From the NCBI GenBank assembly GCA_964204605.1, contig OZ123195.1:2046001-2110000 (forward strand): a stretch of 64,000 nucleotides of DNA, written 5' to 3'. The position numbers and the translations under genes were made by a program. Source of the stretch: UBA961 sp014191195. GTDB taxonomy: Bacteria > Bacteroidota > Ignavibacteria > Kapaibacteriales > UBA961. Below, in pieces: positions 45,056-54,077 of this stretch. A model generated the notes under the pieces. It saw nothing but the letters and a program-made list of their open reading frames with translations. It had not been told where the DNA came from and did no database searches. Position 1 is the stretch's first letter. Every line of letters starts with the position of its first letter.

Positions 45056-46600
45056 ATGACAGACAGAATACAATTATTAGAAGCTCTTCGCCGTGAAGCT
45101 ATGTTGGGTGGAGGAGAAAAGAGAATAGCCGAGCAGCATAAAAAAGGCAAGTTAACAGCCAGAGAAAGGCTTGAAATCCTATTAGATCCAGGTTCATTTG
45201 AAGAAAAGGATATGTTTGTTAGGCATCGGTCTACAAATTTTGGCATCGACAAACAACGTCCTTTAGGTGATGGTGTTATAACAGGTACAGGAACAATACA
45301 TGGTAGAATTGTATGTGTTTTTTCGCAAGATTTCACTGTATTTGGTGGTTCACTATCTGAAACACATGCAGAAAAAATCTGCAAGATTATGGATTTAGCA
45401 TTAAAAATTGGTGCTCCGATTATAGGCCTTAATGATTCTGGAGGAGCCAGAATTCAAGAAGGTGTTGTTTCTTTAGGTGGATATGCGGATATATTTTTAA
45501 GAAATACAATGGCAAGTGGAGTTATTCCACAGATATCAGTGATTTTGGGTCCATGTGCAGGTGGTGCTGTATATTCTCCTGCTATTACAGACTTCATTTT
45601 TATGACAAAGGGTAGCTCTTATATGTTTGTAACCGGCCCAAATGTTGTAAAAACTGTTACTCACGAAGAAGTTACTTTTGAAGAACTTGGTGGTGCCGAA
45701 ACTCATGCATCTAAATCTGGTGTTGCCCATTTTGCTTGCGAAGATGAAATCGATTGTTTGCTACGAGTTCGTTCTTTAATGTCATATCTTCCTTCTGGTA
45801 ATCAATCTGCTTTACCATATATACCAACAGCTGATACTGCTGATAGAATATGCACTAAATTAGATACTATTATTCCTGAAAATCCTAATCAGCCTTATGA
45901 TATAAAGGACATCATAAAAGAAATTATAGATGAACAACAGTTTTTAGAAGTTCATGCTGATTTTGCCGAAAATATTGTAGTTGGATTTGCCACATTAAAT
46001 GGAAATCCAATCGGAATTATAGCTAATCAACCAGCATCCATGGCTGGTGTTTTAGACATCAATAGCTCTGTAAAAGGTGCTAGATTTGTACGGTTTTGTG
46101 ACTGTTTTAATATCCCTTTGCTTGTTTTTGAAGATGTACCTGGATTTCTTCCTGGAACAGATCAAGAATGGCGTGGAATCATTATTCAAGGTGCAAAATT
46201 ACTCTATGCTTTTTGCGAAGCTACTGTACCAAAAGTGACAGTAATTACCAGAAAAGCATATGGTGGTGCTTATGATGTTATGAACTCAAAGCATATTCGA
46301 GGTGATTATAATATTGCATGGCCAACAGCAGAAATTGCTGTTATGGGTGCAAAAGGTGCAGTTGAAATTCTATTTAAAAAAGAAATAGATTCTGCCGAAA
46401 ATCCACAAAGTAAAGCAGCCGAATTAGAAGCCTCTTATAATGAACAATTCTGTAATCCATATGCAGCAGCCGAAAGAGGCTATATAGACGATATAGTGAT
46501 TCCATCTGAAACCCGAATAAAACTTATTAAAGCTTTTACATTATTGGCCAATAAAAAAGATCATAATCCATGGAAAAAACACGGAAATATTCCTTTATAA
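45056..46600 (+). CDS. pccB: Acyl-CoA carboxylase carboxyltransferase (beta) subunit, propionyl-CoA carboxylase type
   Basis: About 514 residues. The crotonase-like halves carry the acyl-CoA and biotin oxyanion segments LNDSGGARIQEGVVSLGGYA, GPCAGGAVYSPAITDF, VPGFLPGTDQEW and RKAYGGAYDVMNSKH. This enzyme transfers CO2 from carboxybiotin to propionyl- or a related acyl-CoA. The biotin carboxylase/BCCP partner is not in the window. The frame extends to 45023, but the ATG at 45056 (MTDRIQLLEALRREAM) matches the family. It leads a plus-strand run and overlaps the next gene by 31 nt. Confidence 0.93.
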   Translation: MTDRIQLLEALRREAMLGGGEKRIAEQHKKGKLTARERLEILLDPGSFEEKDMFVRHRSTNFGIDKQRPLGDGVITGTGTIHGRIVCVFSQDFTVFGGSLSETHAEKICKIMDLALKIGAPIIGLNDSGGARIQEGVVSLGGYADIFLRNTMASGVIPQISVILGPCAGGAVYSPAITDFIFMTKGSSYMFVTGPNVVKTVTHEEVTFEELGGAETHASKSGVAHFACEDEIDCLLRVRSLMSYLPSGNQSALPYIPTADTADRICTKLDTIIPENPNQPYDIKDIIKEIIDEQQFLEVHADFAENIVVGFATLNGNPIGIIANQPASMAGVLDINSSVKGARFVRFCDCFNIPLLVFEDVPGFLPGTDQEWRGIIIQGAKLLYAFCEATVPKVTVITRKAYGGAYDVMNSKHIRGDYNIAWPTAEIAVMGAKGAVEILFKKEIDSAENPQSKAAELEASYNEQFCNPYAAAERGYIDDIVIPSETRIKLIKAFTLLANKKDHNPWKKHGNIPL

Positions 46601-47469
46601 CAATATTCTCATTTATTTGTTTTGTTATTCTATTTCTGGGTTTTACTCAAGGTTTTTCTCAGGATATTATAGCGGTAGAAAAATCAGATAATAAATGGAT
46701 ATATGTTTATAAAAATACTGGGCAACAGGCTTTTCCTGGTGAATGGAAATGGGCATTGGATTTTTATGAAGGCAATGCAATGGTAAGTTGTTTTAATGGA
46801 TATATGGGTTTACTTAATGAAAAAGGGGAAATGGTTTTACCTTGTGAATATGATAATATAGGTGAATTACATGATGGTCTTAGGGCAATTAGTAGAGAAT
46901 ATAAAGTTGGTTTTTGTGATGCAAATGGAACAATTGTTATCCCTATAACTTTTAGAAATGATTCACAAATACTATCAGAGTTTTCTGAAGGATTAGCATG
47001 TGTATTGCAAGATGAAGATTATATTTTTATTGATAAACAAGGAAAGAAAGCCATAAATATAGAATTTGGTTTTTGGGGAGGTGCTGCAGTATATTATCTT
47101 CCACGATTCAAAGAAGGCTTATCTGTTGCCCATAAGAAGTATAAATTTGGTTTTATCGATAAAAAAGGAAAATGGATCATAAAACCTCAATATGATGCAG
47201 CAGATGAATTTAGCGAAGGATTAGCTGCTGTTCGTAAAGGAAATAAAGTATTCTTTATCGATAATAAAGGAAAAAGGGCTTTTAAAAGGAATCTTGGATG
47301 CGTAGATGAAGGTTGTTGTGGCTTTATTTATGGAAAATTTATAAATGGTCAGGCAGAAGTTAATATAAGCACAAGAATGCGTGGTAAGAGTAAACAAGAT
47401 CAATATTGCGAAGAGATCAAAGCAATCATTGATAGACAAGGAAATATTATTAAAATTCTTGATGAGTAG
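46570..47469 (+). CDS. Exported WG-repeat protein
   Basis: 299 residues. An N-terminal hydrophobic signal (residues 8-30, ending GFSQD) precedes about five WG repeats, for example GLLNEKGEMVLPCEYDNIG, GFCDANGTIVIPITFRND, GFIDKKGKWIIKPQYDAAD and FFIDNKGKRAFKR. WG repeats form beta-rich binding surfaces; the function is unknown. Its start lies 31 nt inside pccB in another frame. A later start would remove the signal peptide, so the overlap looks real. Confidence 0.8.
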   Translation: MEKTRKYSFITIFSFICFVILFLGFTQGFSQDIIAVEKSDNKWIYVYKNTGQQAFPGEWKWALDFYEGNAMVSCFNGYMGLLNEKGEMVLPCEYDNIGELHDGLRAISREYKVGFCDANGTIVIPITFRNDSQILSEFSEGLACVLQDEDYIFIDKQGKKAINIEFGFWGGAAVYYLPRFKEGLSVAHKKYKFGFIDKKGKWIIKPQYDAADEFSEGLAAVRKGNKVFFIDNKGKRAFKRNLGCVDEGCCGFIYGKFINGQAEVNISTRMRGKSKQDQYCEEIKAIIDRQGNIIKILDE

Positions 47470-47483
47470 GAAGATTAAACCCA

Positions 47484-48059
47484 ATGAAATTAGACTATAA
47501 TGCTCCTGTGATTCTTACTTTTTCACTTATTTCTACATTCGTGATGATATTGTCTTCCATAACAGGAGGCTTGTCAACCGAGTGGCTTTTTACGGCATGG
47601 CCATCTGGATTGCTTAATCCTTTAAGCTATATCAGAATGTTTACACATGTATTAGGACATGCCAATTGGGAACATCTTTTTGGTAATCTTACTCTGATCT
47701 TATTGATTGGGCCATTATTAGAAGAAAAACATGGTTCTAAAACTATGCTTATGATGATATTAATCACTGCATGCATAACTGGTTTTTTAAGCATTTTTCT
47801 TTTAGGTTTTGGTTTATTAGGTGCTAGTGGTATTGTATTTATGTTTATACTCTTAAGTTCTTTTGCTAATATTAAAACTGGACATCTTCCTTTAACTTTT
47901 GTGATTATTGTAATAGTTTTTTTAGGAAAAGAAGTATTTGCATCTTTTGCACATGATTCCATTTCTCAATTTGCTCATATTATTGGTGGTTTATGTGGAA
48001 GCGCTTTTGGCTTCTTATCTAATAATGATGGAAAATCTACTCTTCTTCGTTCAAAATAA
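47484..48059 (+). CDS. Rhomboid family intramembrane serine protease
   Basis: A 191-residue membrane protein with six hydrophobic segments. The catalytic dyad is Ser115 in LLGASGIVF and His165 in AHIIGGLCGSAFG. The helix-2 signature HANWEHLFGN (His59, Asn61, His64) and the conserved EEKHGS loop are present. It cleaves transmembrane substrates within the bilayer; the targets are unknown. It lies 14 nt after the WG-repeat gene and 2 nt before arfB. Confidence 0.9.
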   Translation: MKLDYNAPVILTFSLISTFVMILSSITGGLSTEWLFTAWPSGLLNPLSYIRMFTHVLGHANWEHLFGNLTLILLIGPLLEEKHGSKTMLMMILITACITGFLSIFLLGFGLLGASGIVFMFILLSSFANIKTGHLPLTFVIIVIVFLGKEVFASFAHDSISQFAHIIGGLCGSAFGFLSNNDGKSTLLRSK

Positions 48060-48061
48060 TA

Positions 48062-48508
48062 ATGCATCCTCAACAAGATTTATATATCAATGAATCCTAT
48101 CATATTCCTGTGCAATTATTAGAAATGAGGGCTGTTAGGTCGTCTGGTCCGGGTGGACAACATGTAAACAAAGTATCTACAAAAGTTGAATTACATTATC
48201 ATATTCATGATGCTTTTCATTTGCCTTATGATGTTATTTCTAGAATTGTTTCTTATTCATCTATAAAATTTGATGTTGATGGGCATATTCTTATCACAAG
48301 CCAAAAATATAGAAGTCAAAAAGATAATGCAGAGGATACATTACTTAAATTAAAAGCTATCATATTAAGAGCAATAATTCGTCCTAAAATTCGGAAAACT
48401 ACAAAACCCACTTTTGCTGGAAGACAAGAGAGAATAGCAAATAAAAAGAAAAGAGGTATGATTAAACAACAAAGACAATTAGGAAAAGTTATTCCACATG
48501 AAGAATAA
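48062..48508 (+). CDS. arfB: Peptidyl-tRNA hydrolase ArfB (YaeJ-type ribosome rescue factor)
   Basis: 148 residues with the catalytic GGQ (residues 31-33) in RSSGPGGQHVNKVSTKVEL. The basic C-terminal tail (KIRKTTKPTFAGRQERIANK then KKRG and KQQRQLGK) enters the empty mRNA channel of stalled ribosomes. The factor hydrolyses the nascent peptidyl-tRNA on non-stop ribosomes. The size and tail distinguish it from release factors 1 and 2. It overlaps the next gene by 11 nt. Confidence 0.94.
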   Translation: MHPQQDLYINESYHIPVQLLEMRAVRSSGPGGQHVNKVSTKVELHYHIHDAFHLPYDVISRIVSYSSIKFDVDGHILITSQKYRSQKDNAEDTLLKLKAIILRAIIRPKIRKTTKPTFAGRQERIANKKKRGMIKQQRQLGKVIPHEE

Positions 48509-49982
48509 AGTTATTGTAATTGGTGCTGGTATTGGTGGTATGACATCGGCTTTGCTTTTAGCAAGTAAAGGTTATGATATTACAATCATAGAAAAAAATA
48601 ATGCAGCTGGTGGAAGAATGCGCCGTATATATCATAATGAATGTGTATTTGATGCAGGCCCTTCATTAATCACAATGCCTTTTATTTTACAAGATTTTAT
48701 TCAAAGTTTAGGTTTCGGAAAACAATTATCAGATTATATTGATCTATTACCAATTCATCCTATTTGTCATTATAAATGGTCTGATTCATCTTCTTTAGAT
48801 TTTTATACCGATAAAAAATCTATGCATAAGGCACTTCAAGAATTTTCTGGTAGTAATTCTATCCAAGAATTTGAATTCTATCTTGCACATGCACAAAAAG
48901 TGTATTCAGCAACTAAAGATGTATTCTTATTTAATCCTTTTGATGGTTTTTTAGAGTTTTTTAAAACAAAAAATCTTCCTTTATTACCACAACTTCCTTT
49001 GCTTCGTTTTACAAAAGGGTTTCATGATCATAATGCTTCTTATTTTTCTGATAAAAAGCTTATTCAACTTTTTGACAGATTTGCAACGTATAATGGATCT
49101 TCTCCTTATAAAGCCCCTGCAACATTAATGGTAATTCCATATATAGAATGGAATTATGGTGGATGGTATCCTAAAGGTGGGATTTATTCTATTGCAGAGA
49201 CATATCTACAACTTTGTAATGAATTAGGAATATCAATTATATATGATACCGAAGTTAAAAAGATACATTGTAATAATGGTAGAGCAGAATCTGTAGAAAC
49301 AAGTTCGGGTACTTTATTAAAAGCAGATTATATAATCTCAAATAGTGATGTTTATCACACAAGAACAAAGCTATTAGGAAGAAATTCGGAAAAAATGCCT
49401 GATTTATCATCTTCGGGATTTGTAATCCTTTTAGCAATGAAAAAAAATCCATTTTCTATGAAACATCATACAGTTTTGTTTTCTGATGATTATCAAAGAG
49501 AATTTCATGAGATTTTTATGGAAGAAATCCCACCACAGAACATGACAGTATATATAAGTGTTTCTTCAATAACTGATGCATCTCAGGCACAAGGTGAAAA
49601 AGAAAATTGGTTTATTTTGGTAAATACTCCGTCAAATTCCTTAAACATGCAATGGAATAATGATGAGCAACATTTTTATGCAGAGAAGATTTTTAAGCAG
49701 ATTGATAAGTATTGTCCTGAATTCGAGGCTTATATTGATGGGGAGCCAAGATATATATCACCAAAACATTTCTCAGAAGATTTTAATGCTACCGGAGGTT
49801 CTTTATATGGATCTTCGTCTAATTCTATGTTTAGTGCTTTTCTAAGACCAAAAAACAGAGATACTAAGATAAAAAATCTGTTTTATTGCGGTGGAAGTTC
49901 TCATCCTGGGGGTGGTATTCCATTAGTAATACTTTCTGGACAATTTGCCGCTAAGGCAATTATGGAATCTAAGAATCTTTAA
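48498..49982 (+). CDS. Phytoene desaturase-like (CrtI/CrtD family) FAD-dependent oxidoreductase
   Basis: 494 residues. The FAD-binding dinucleotide motif VIGAGIGGMTSALLLASKGY, the EKNNAAGGRMR segment and the C-terminal FYCGGSSHPGGGIPLVILSG box define the carotenoid desaturase/isomerase family (CrtI, CrtD, CrtN and relatives). No phytoene synthase, cyclase or other carotenoid gene lies in the window. The substrate cannot be fixed, so I give no gene symbol. It is the last gene of the run and its 3' end overlaps the convergent lipoprotein gene by 14 nt. Confidence 0.85.
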   Translation: MKNKVIVIGAGIGGMTSALLLASKGYDITIIEKNNAAGGRMRRIYHNECVFDAGPSLITMPFILQDFIQSLGFGKQLSDYIDLLPIHPICHYKWSDSSSLDFYTDKKSMHKALQEFSGSNSIQEFEFYLAHAQKVYSATKDVFLFNPFDGFLEFFKTKNLPLLPQLPLLRFTKGFHDHNASYFSDKKLIQLFDRFATYNGSSPYKAPATLMVIPYIEWNYGGWYPKGGIYSIAETYLQLCNELGISIIYDTEVKKIHCNNGRAESVETSSGTLLKADYIISNSDVYHTRTKLLGRNSEKMPDLSSSGFVILLAMKKNPFSMKHHTVLFSDDYQREFHEIFMEEIPPQNMTVYISVSSITDASQAQGEKENWFILVNTPSNSLNMQWNNDEQHFYAEKIFKQIDKYCPEFEAYIDGEPRYISPKHFSEDFNATGGSLYGSSSNSMFSAFLRPKNRDTKIKNLFYCGGSSHPGGGIPLVILSGQFAAKAIMESKNL

Positions 49983-50646
49983 TACATCTGATAGCGAAGC
50001 CACAACCCTTTTTATACATATATCTATACACATAATTTCCTTCACTGTTTAGATAACGTCCCCATGCATTTTCATTATTACTAGCCGAAGAACTCCACCA
50101 ATATCCAAAGTATTCAATAAAAGAAAAGGAGCCATTATAACTACGAAATCCGCCAGGAAGTGCATAAAACCTACTTGTATTTGTTCCATTAGCACCATTT
50201 TGCCAACCAGAATTAGATTTTATCGAGCCTCCATCATTATTGACATCATTTCCAAGTTGAATAAGTTCTTCATCAGTAGGAATATGCCATCCCAAAGGTG
50301 CTAGCCCACGTGGATCAGTGATTGCATACCAATTATACAATTTCCCATACAATAAAGCATTAAAAGGATTATTATCATAATAACAATAAGCAGGCTTGCC
50401 TTGCTCTGAAGCTTCTATCCACTCTAAAGCTGTTTTAGCTTCTGGTATGGGGTCACCATTTCTAAAATGTGTAACCTTAAAATTAGAATTTAGCCAAAAT
50501 TGATTTCCAATTTGCACTGAATCATAGCCATTTCCATCAATATCAACAATTGGATATGGCTTTGAATTAGTATCTGGATTAGAAATATCACAAGAACTAC
50601 AAAGCACAAACAATAAAAACAATAATGAAAAATACATATTATTCAT
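49969..50646 (-). CDS. FISUMP-domain lipoprotein
   Basis: 225 residues with a lipoprotein signal (MYFSLLFLLFVLCSSC, Cys about 19). They are followed by a Fibrobacter succinogenes major paralogous (FISUMP) domain: VDIDGNGYDSVQIGNQFWL, GKLYNWYAITDPRGLAPLGW, HIPTDEEL, SGWQNGANGTN, ALPGGFRSYNG, GYWWSSSASN and the closing GCGFAIRCIKD. Such domains are formylglycine-enzyme-related C-type-lectin folds found on outer-membrane lipoproteins of FCB-group bacteria. The function is unknown. It lies 18 nt after the acyl-CoA dehydrogenase. Confidence 0.9.
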   Translation of the reverse strand: MNNMYFSLLFLLFVLCSSCDISNPDTNSKPYPIVDIDGNGYDSVQIGNQFWLNSNFKVTHFRNGDPIPEAKTALEWIEASEQGKPAYCYYDNNPFNALLYGKLYNWYAITDPRGLAPLGWHIPTDEELIQLGNDVNNDGGSIKSNSGWQNGANGTNTSRFYALPGGFRSYNGSFSFIEYFGYWWSSSASNNENAWGRYLNSEGNYVYRYMYKKGCGFAIRCIKDS

Positions 50647-50664
50647 AGAATGACTATTGAGGAA

Positions 50665-51834
50665 TTAAGCATTAAGAATTTGCCTAGCCATAACAAGTTT
50701 TTGTATTTCGCTTGTTCCTTCGCCAATGGTTAAAAGCTTTACATCACGATAGTATTTTTCTACTGGGTATTCTTTTATATAACCATAGCCACCATGGATT
50801 TGAACAGATTCTTCAGCTGCCCTTACAGCTATTTCACTTGCATAGTACTTTGCTTGAGATGCCTGTAAAGTTATAGCTTCACCATTATCTTTCATCCATG
50901 CAGTTTTCATAGTAAGTAATCTGGAAGCCTCTATTTCCATTGCCATTTTAGCTAATTTAAACTGTATGCCTTGCATATCTGCTAAACGCATATTGAACTG
51001 CTTTCTTTCTACAGAATATTTAAGTGATGCATCAAAAGCTCCCTGTGCTAATCCTACAGAAAGTGCAGCAATAGAAATTCTGCCACCATCTAATATTTGT
51101 AAAGCCTGTATGAATCCTTCTCCTTCATTACCAATCAAATGGCTAGCAGGAACACGCACATTGTCAAACGTTAAAGAAGCAGTATCGCTACAACGCATAC
51201 CAAGCTTATTCTCTTTTTTACTAGCATAAAATCCCGACATAGATTTATCGATTGCAAAAGCAGAAATCCCCTTTTTTCCTTTTGATGAATCTGTTACTGC
51301 CATAATTACAGCAATATCGCCAACATTTCCATGTGTAATAAAGTTTTTCGATCCATTGAGTATATAATAATCTCCGTCACGTATAGCTGTAGTTTGAGTT
51401 CCACCTGCATCGCTTCCTGCGCTTGGTTCTGTTAAACCCCAAGCTCCCATTGTTTCGCCTTTGGCAAGACGTGGAATATACTTTTGCTTCACTTCTTCAT
51501 TTGCAAATTTCAAAATATGATTTGTACACAAACCATTATGTGCTGCAACACCCAAAGCTATTGATGGACAAGCATTTGCAATTGCTTCTACTATAATCGC
51601 ATATTCTTGATAGCCAAGTCCGCTTCCACCATATTCGGTTGGAACAAGGATACCAAGAAAACCTAATTCTCCAAGTTTAGCAAATATTTCATGGGGAAAT
51701 TCTTGGCTTTCATCATAGTGAAGAGCATAAGGTCTAATTTCTGTATTAGCAAATGATTCAGCAAGGCTTTTAATGGCTAATAAATCATCTGATAAGCTAA
51801 AATTTGGTGTAGATATATATTCATTTTCTGACAT
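50665..51834 (-). CDS. Acyl-CoA dehydrogenase
   Basis: A 389-residue FAD-dependent enzyme of fatty acid or branched-chain acyl-CoA beta-oxidation. It has the ACAD signatures GAWGLTEPSAGSDAGG, GSKNFITHG, QFNMRLADMQGIQFKLAKM, IHGGYGYIKEYPVEKYYRD and the C-terminal GEGTSEIQ, which holds the catalytic Glu (residue 372) at the SCAD-type position. Chain-length preference is not clear. It stands apart from the acyl-CoA carboxylase but would share the same acyl-CoA economy. Confidence 0.94.
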   Translation of the reverse strand: MSENEYISTPNFSLSDDLLAIKSLAESFANTEIRPYALHYDESQEFPHEIFAKLGELGFLGILVPTEYGGSGLGYQEYAIIVEAIANACPSIALGVAAHNGLCTNHILKFANEEVKQKYIPRLAKGETMGAWGLTEPSAGSDAGGTQTTAIRDGDYYILNGSKNFITHGNVGDIAVIMAVTDSSKGKKGISAFAIDKSMSGFYASKKENKLGMRCSDTASLTFDNVRVPASHLIGNEGEGFIQALQILDGGRISIAALSVGLAQGAFDASLKYSVERKQFNMRLADMQGIQFKLAKMAMEIEASRLLTMKTAWMKDNGEAITLQASQAKYYASEIAVRAAEESVQIHGGYGYIKEYPVEKYYRDVKLLTIGEGTSEIQKLVMARQILNA

Positions 51835-51957
51835 GAGGAAATTCCATTAGAACAAAAAAATATAGGTGAAAAGCTGTGCAAATTACTGAAAAAAGCAAAA
51901 GCATCTTCTATTTAATCATAATGCCTAAACTTTATGGTATACATGAAAGTTCAATAA

Positions 51958-53016
51958 TTAACGCTTTAATGCAAAAGAAATACATGTTCCACTTTCTGGA
52001 ACACTTTTAATCTTTAAATGAGAATTATGTGCTTCAAGAATATGTTTAACAATAGCTAAACCCAAACCACTGCCGCCAACAGTTCTGGATCTATCTTTAT
52101 CTACCCTATAAAACCTTTCAAAAATTCTATCTTGATGCTCTGTTGCAATACCAATACCAGTATCTTTAATATTGATAATTACATCTGCAATATGTATATC
52201 GGTATAAATCTGTACATTTCCACCAGATTTATTGTATTTAATAGCATTTTCTATAAGATTAGTTAATGCTTGTCCAATTCTTTCTTTATCTCCATATACA
52301 GTAATTTCTTCATTTCCGATATCATTAATCAATTGTACTTGATATTGTTGAGCTTGATATTCCAAAGCAGTTAATACATCCTTGATTATATCAACAAGAT
52401 TGAAATACCGATAACTCATTCGCATTTCCCCAGACTCAATTTTTGAAATATCTATTAAATCTGATAATAAAACATTTAATCGAATTGCATTTGCATGTGC
52501 CCTTTCTACAAATCTTCTTCTAACCTGATTATCATCTATTGCACCGTCTAAAAGTGTTTCTAAATACCCTTGTATAGAAAAAATTGGTGTTCTTAATTCA
52601 TGGGATACATTTCCCAAAAATTGACTTCTTACATGCTCTAATTTTTTTAATTCTGCTATATCTTTAGATGCTTTATCAGCAAGAACATTTATTGCCTCTG
52701 CTGTTCTTTTAAATTCTGAAAAATAGATATCCTGAAGATGTACTCTTTCTGAAGGAAGACCTCCAATGACATGATGCGCAGTATTCACCATCATTTCTAA
52801 TGGCTTTTCTACATTTTTTTTATTAAATGATTGTACAAAAAACAAACTAATTGCTAATGTAAAACCTGATATAACTATGATAATTAATGTAATATTACTT
52901 TGATAATGAGGAAAAAGAACGGCGAGCACAATAATAAGTATTAAACACTGTAAGCATATAATGATAGAAGTATATCGATATAATGCCGATGCGATTTTTA
53001 TAGAGATAGTTGCCAA
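51958..53016 (-). CDS. Sensor histidine kinase, PhoR-like
   Basis: 352 residues. Two membrane helices (about 15-36 and 42-60) with almost no periplasmic loop between them precede a HAMP-like linker, then HisKA with the phosphoacceptor His139 in GNVSHELRTPIF. HATPase has the N box NLIENAIKYN, DTGIGI and GGSGLGLAIVKHIL. The absence of a sensor domain suggests it senses through the membrane or a partner. The frame starts at TTG at 53016, since no ATG precedes the first helix. The only response regulator in the window is about 9 kb away. Confidence 0.9.
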   Translation of the reverse strand: MATISIKIASALYRYTSIIICLQCLILIIVLAVLFPHYQSNITLIIIVISGFTLAISLFFVQSFNKKNVEKPLEMMVNTAHHVIGGLPSERVHLQDIYFSEFKRTAEAINVLADKASKDIAELKKLEHVRSQFLGNVSHELRTPIFSIQGYLETLLDGAIDDNQVRRRFVERAHANAIRLNVLLSDLIDISKIESGEMRMSYRYFNLVDIIKDVLTALEYQAQQYQVQLINDIGNEEITVYGDKERIGQALTNLIENAIKYNKSGGNVQIYTDIHIADVIINIKDTGIGIATEHQDRIFERFYRVDKDRSRTVGGSGLGLAIVKHILEAHNSHLKIKSVPESGTCISFALKR

Positions 53017-53101
53017 AATAATATGCAGTAAAAGTGAATGAATATATCGTTCAAGATAGTAAAATTATAATACTCAGATTGTGAAATTTCAATAATATAC
53101 A

Positions 53102-54013
53102 CTATCCTTTTAAGGATAAATGATTGTTTCCTACATTATATTCAATGAGGTGATCTTTAATTAAGGAAGGAATTATAGATTCTTTAAACCATGTGATATC
53201 TATTTCATTTGGATTCTGTTTTAGAATACTATGTAATACATCATTAAGATGATGTCCTAATTGATGATCATTCCTCAAAAACTCAATCGTTTTTCCCCTC
53301 CAAAGTCTATTGGGTATATTCCTAAAACTTGCTTCAGTTTTTTTTGATTTGGCAGGCTTAATGTGATAAAGCGAGGGATTATTTCTGTATAAGCAATCTG
53401 GAATAGGACATAATATACATTTGGGATTTTGTGCTTTACAAAATGAAGATCCGATATCCATTAAAGCTTGATGCCATGAAGAAGAAAAGTCTCTTGGATA
53501 TATATGATCAGCTATAGTTTTAACCTCACTTTTTGTTTTTGTATCATAAATATCTAAGCCAAAAACTCTTGAATATATTCTATACATATTTATATCAATT
53601 ACAGAGATATTGTGCTTAAATGCAAAAGATAAAATGGCTGATGCTGTATATGTACCAATGCCGGGTAAAGACAATAAATCTGAATAATTACTTGGAATAT
53701 TGCCATTAAATGTGTCCATGATTTGCTTTGCGCAATCTCTTAATCTAATAGCTCTATTATTATAACCCATGCCTTGCCAAGCAATAATCATTTGGGCATT
53801 AGTAGCATTTGATAATTTTTCTATTGTTGGAAATGTGTTAAGGAATTCTGGAAATTTTAATGCAATTCTAGATGCTTGTGTTTGCTGAAGCATATATTCA
53901 GACAATAGAACATGATAAGAATCAGGTGCTTCATTTCGCCATGGATATACTTTTTGATTATTATCAAACCATGTCAGTATTGTTGAATGCAGAAAAGTAT
54001 AATCCATAAACAT
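53102..54013 (-). CDS. mutY: A/G-specific adenine DNA glycosylase (short form)
   Basis: 303 residues. It removes adenine mispaired with 8-oxoguanine. The catalytic Glu in SEYMLQQTQ, the helix-hairpin-helix LPGIGTYTASAI and the catalytic Asp in VIDINMYRIYSR are present. The 4Fe-4S cluster is Cys-x6-Cys-x2-Cys-x4-Cys (FCKAQNPKCILCPIPDC); the last spacer is one residue shorter than the usual x5. The C-terminal about 85 residues carry IPNRLWRGKTIEFL and do not resemble the NUDIX-like 8-oxoG-reading domain of E. coli MutY. They resemble the short C-terminus of actinobacterial-type enzymes. Confidence 0.9.
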   Translation of the reverse strand: MFMDYTFLHSTILTWFDNNQKVYPWRNEAPDSYHVLLSEYMLQQTQASRIALKFPEFLNTFPTIEKLSNATNAQMIIAWQGMGYNNRAIRLRDCAKQIMDTFNGNIPSNYSDLLSLPGIGTYTASAILSFAFKHNISVIDINMYRIYSRVFGLDIYDTKTKSEVKTIADHIYPRDFSSSWHQALMDIGSSFCKAQNPKCILCPIPDCLYRNNPSLYHIKPAKSKKTEASFRNIPNRLWRGKTIEFLRNDHQLGHHLNDVLHSILKQNPNEIDITWFKESIIPSLIKDHLIEYNVGNNHLSLKG

Positions 54014-54021
54014 AAATAGAT

Positions 54022-54057
54022 AAAAAAAACCGACACATTACAGTAAATATGTCGGTT
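54022..54057 (-). terminator. Rho-independent terminator after the lipoprotein gene
   Basis: Arms AACCGACACAT and ATATGTCGGTT (one mismatch) are followed on the minus strand by an eight-T run. It lies between the lipoprotein gene and mutY, so mutY is in a separate unit or depends on readthrough. Confidence 0.8.
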
Positions 54058-54077
54058 GTAAAATATCATAATTGGTA

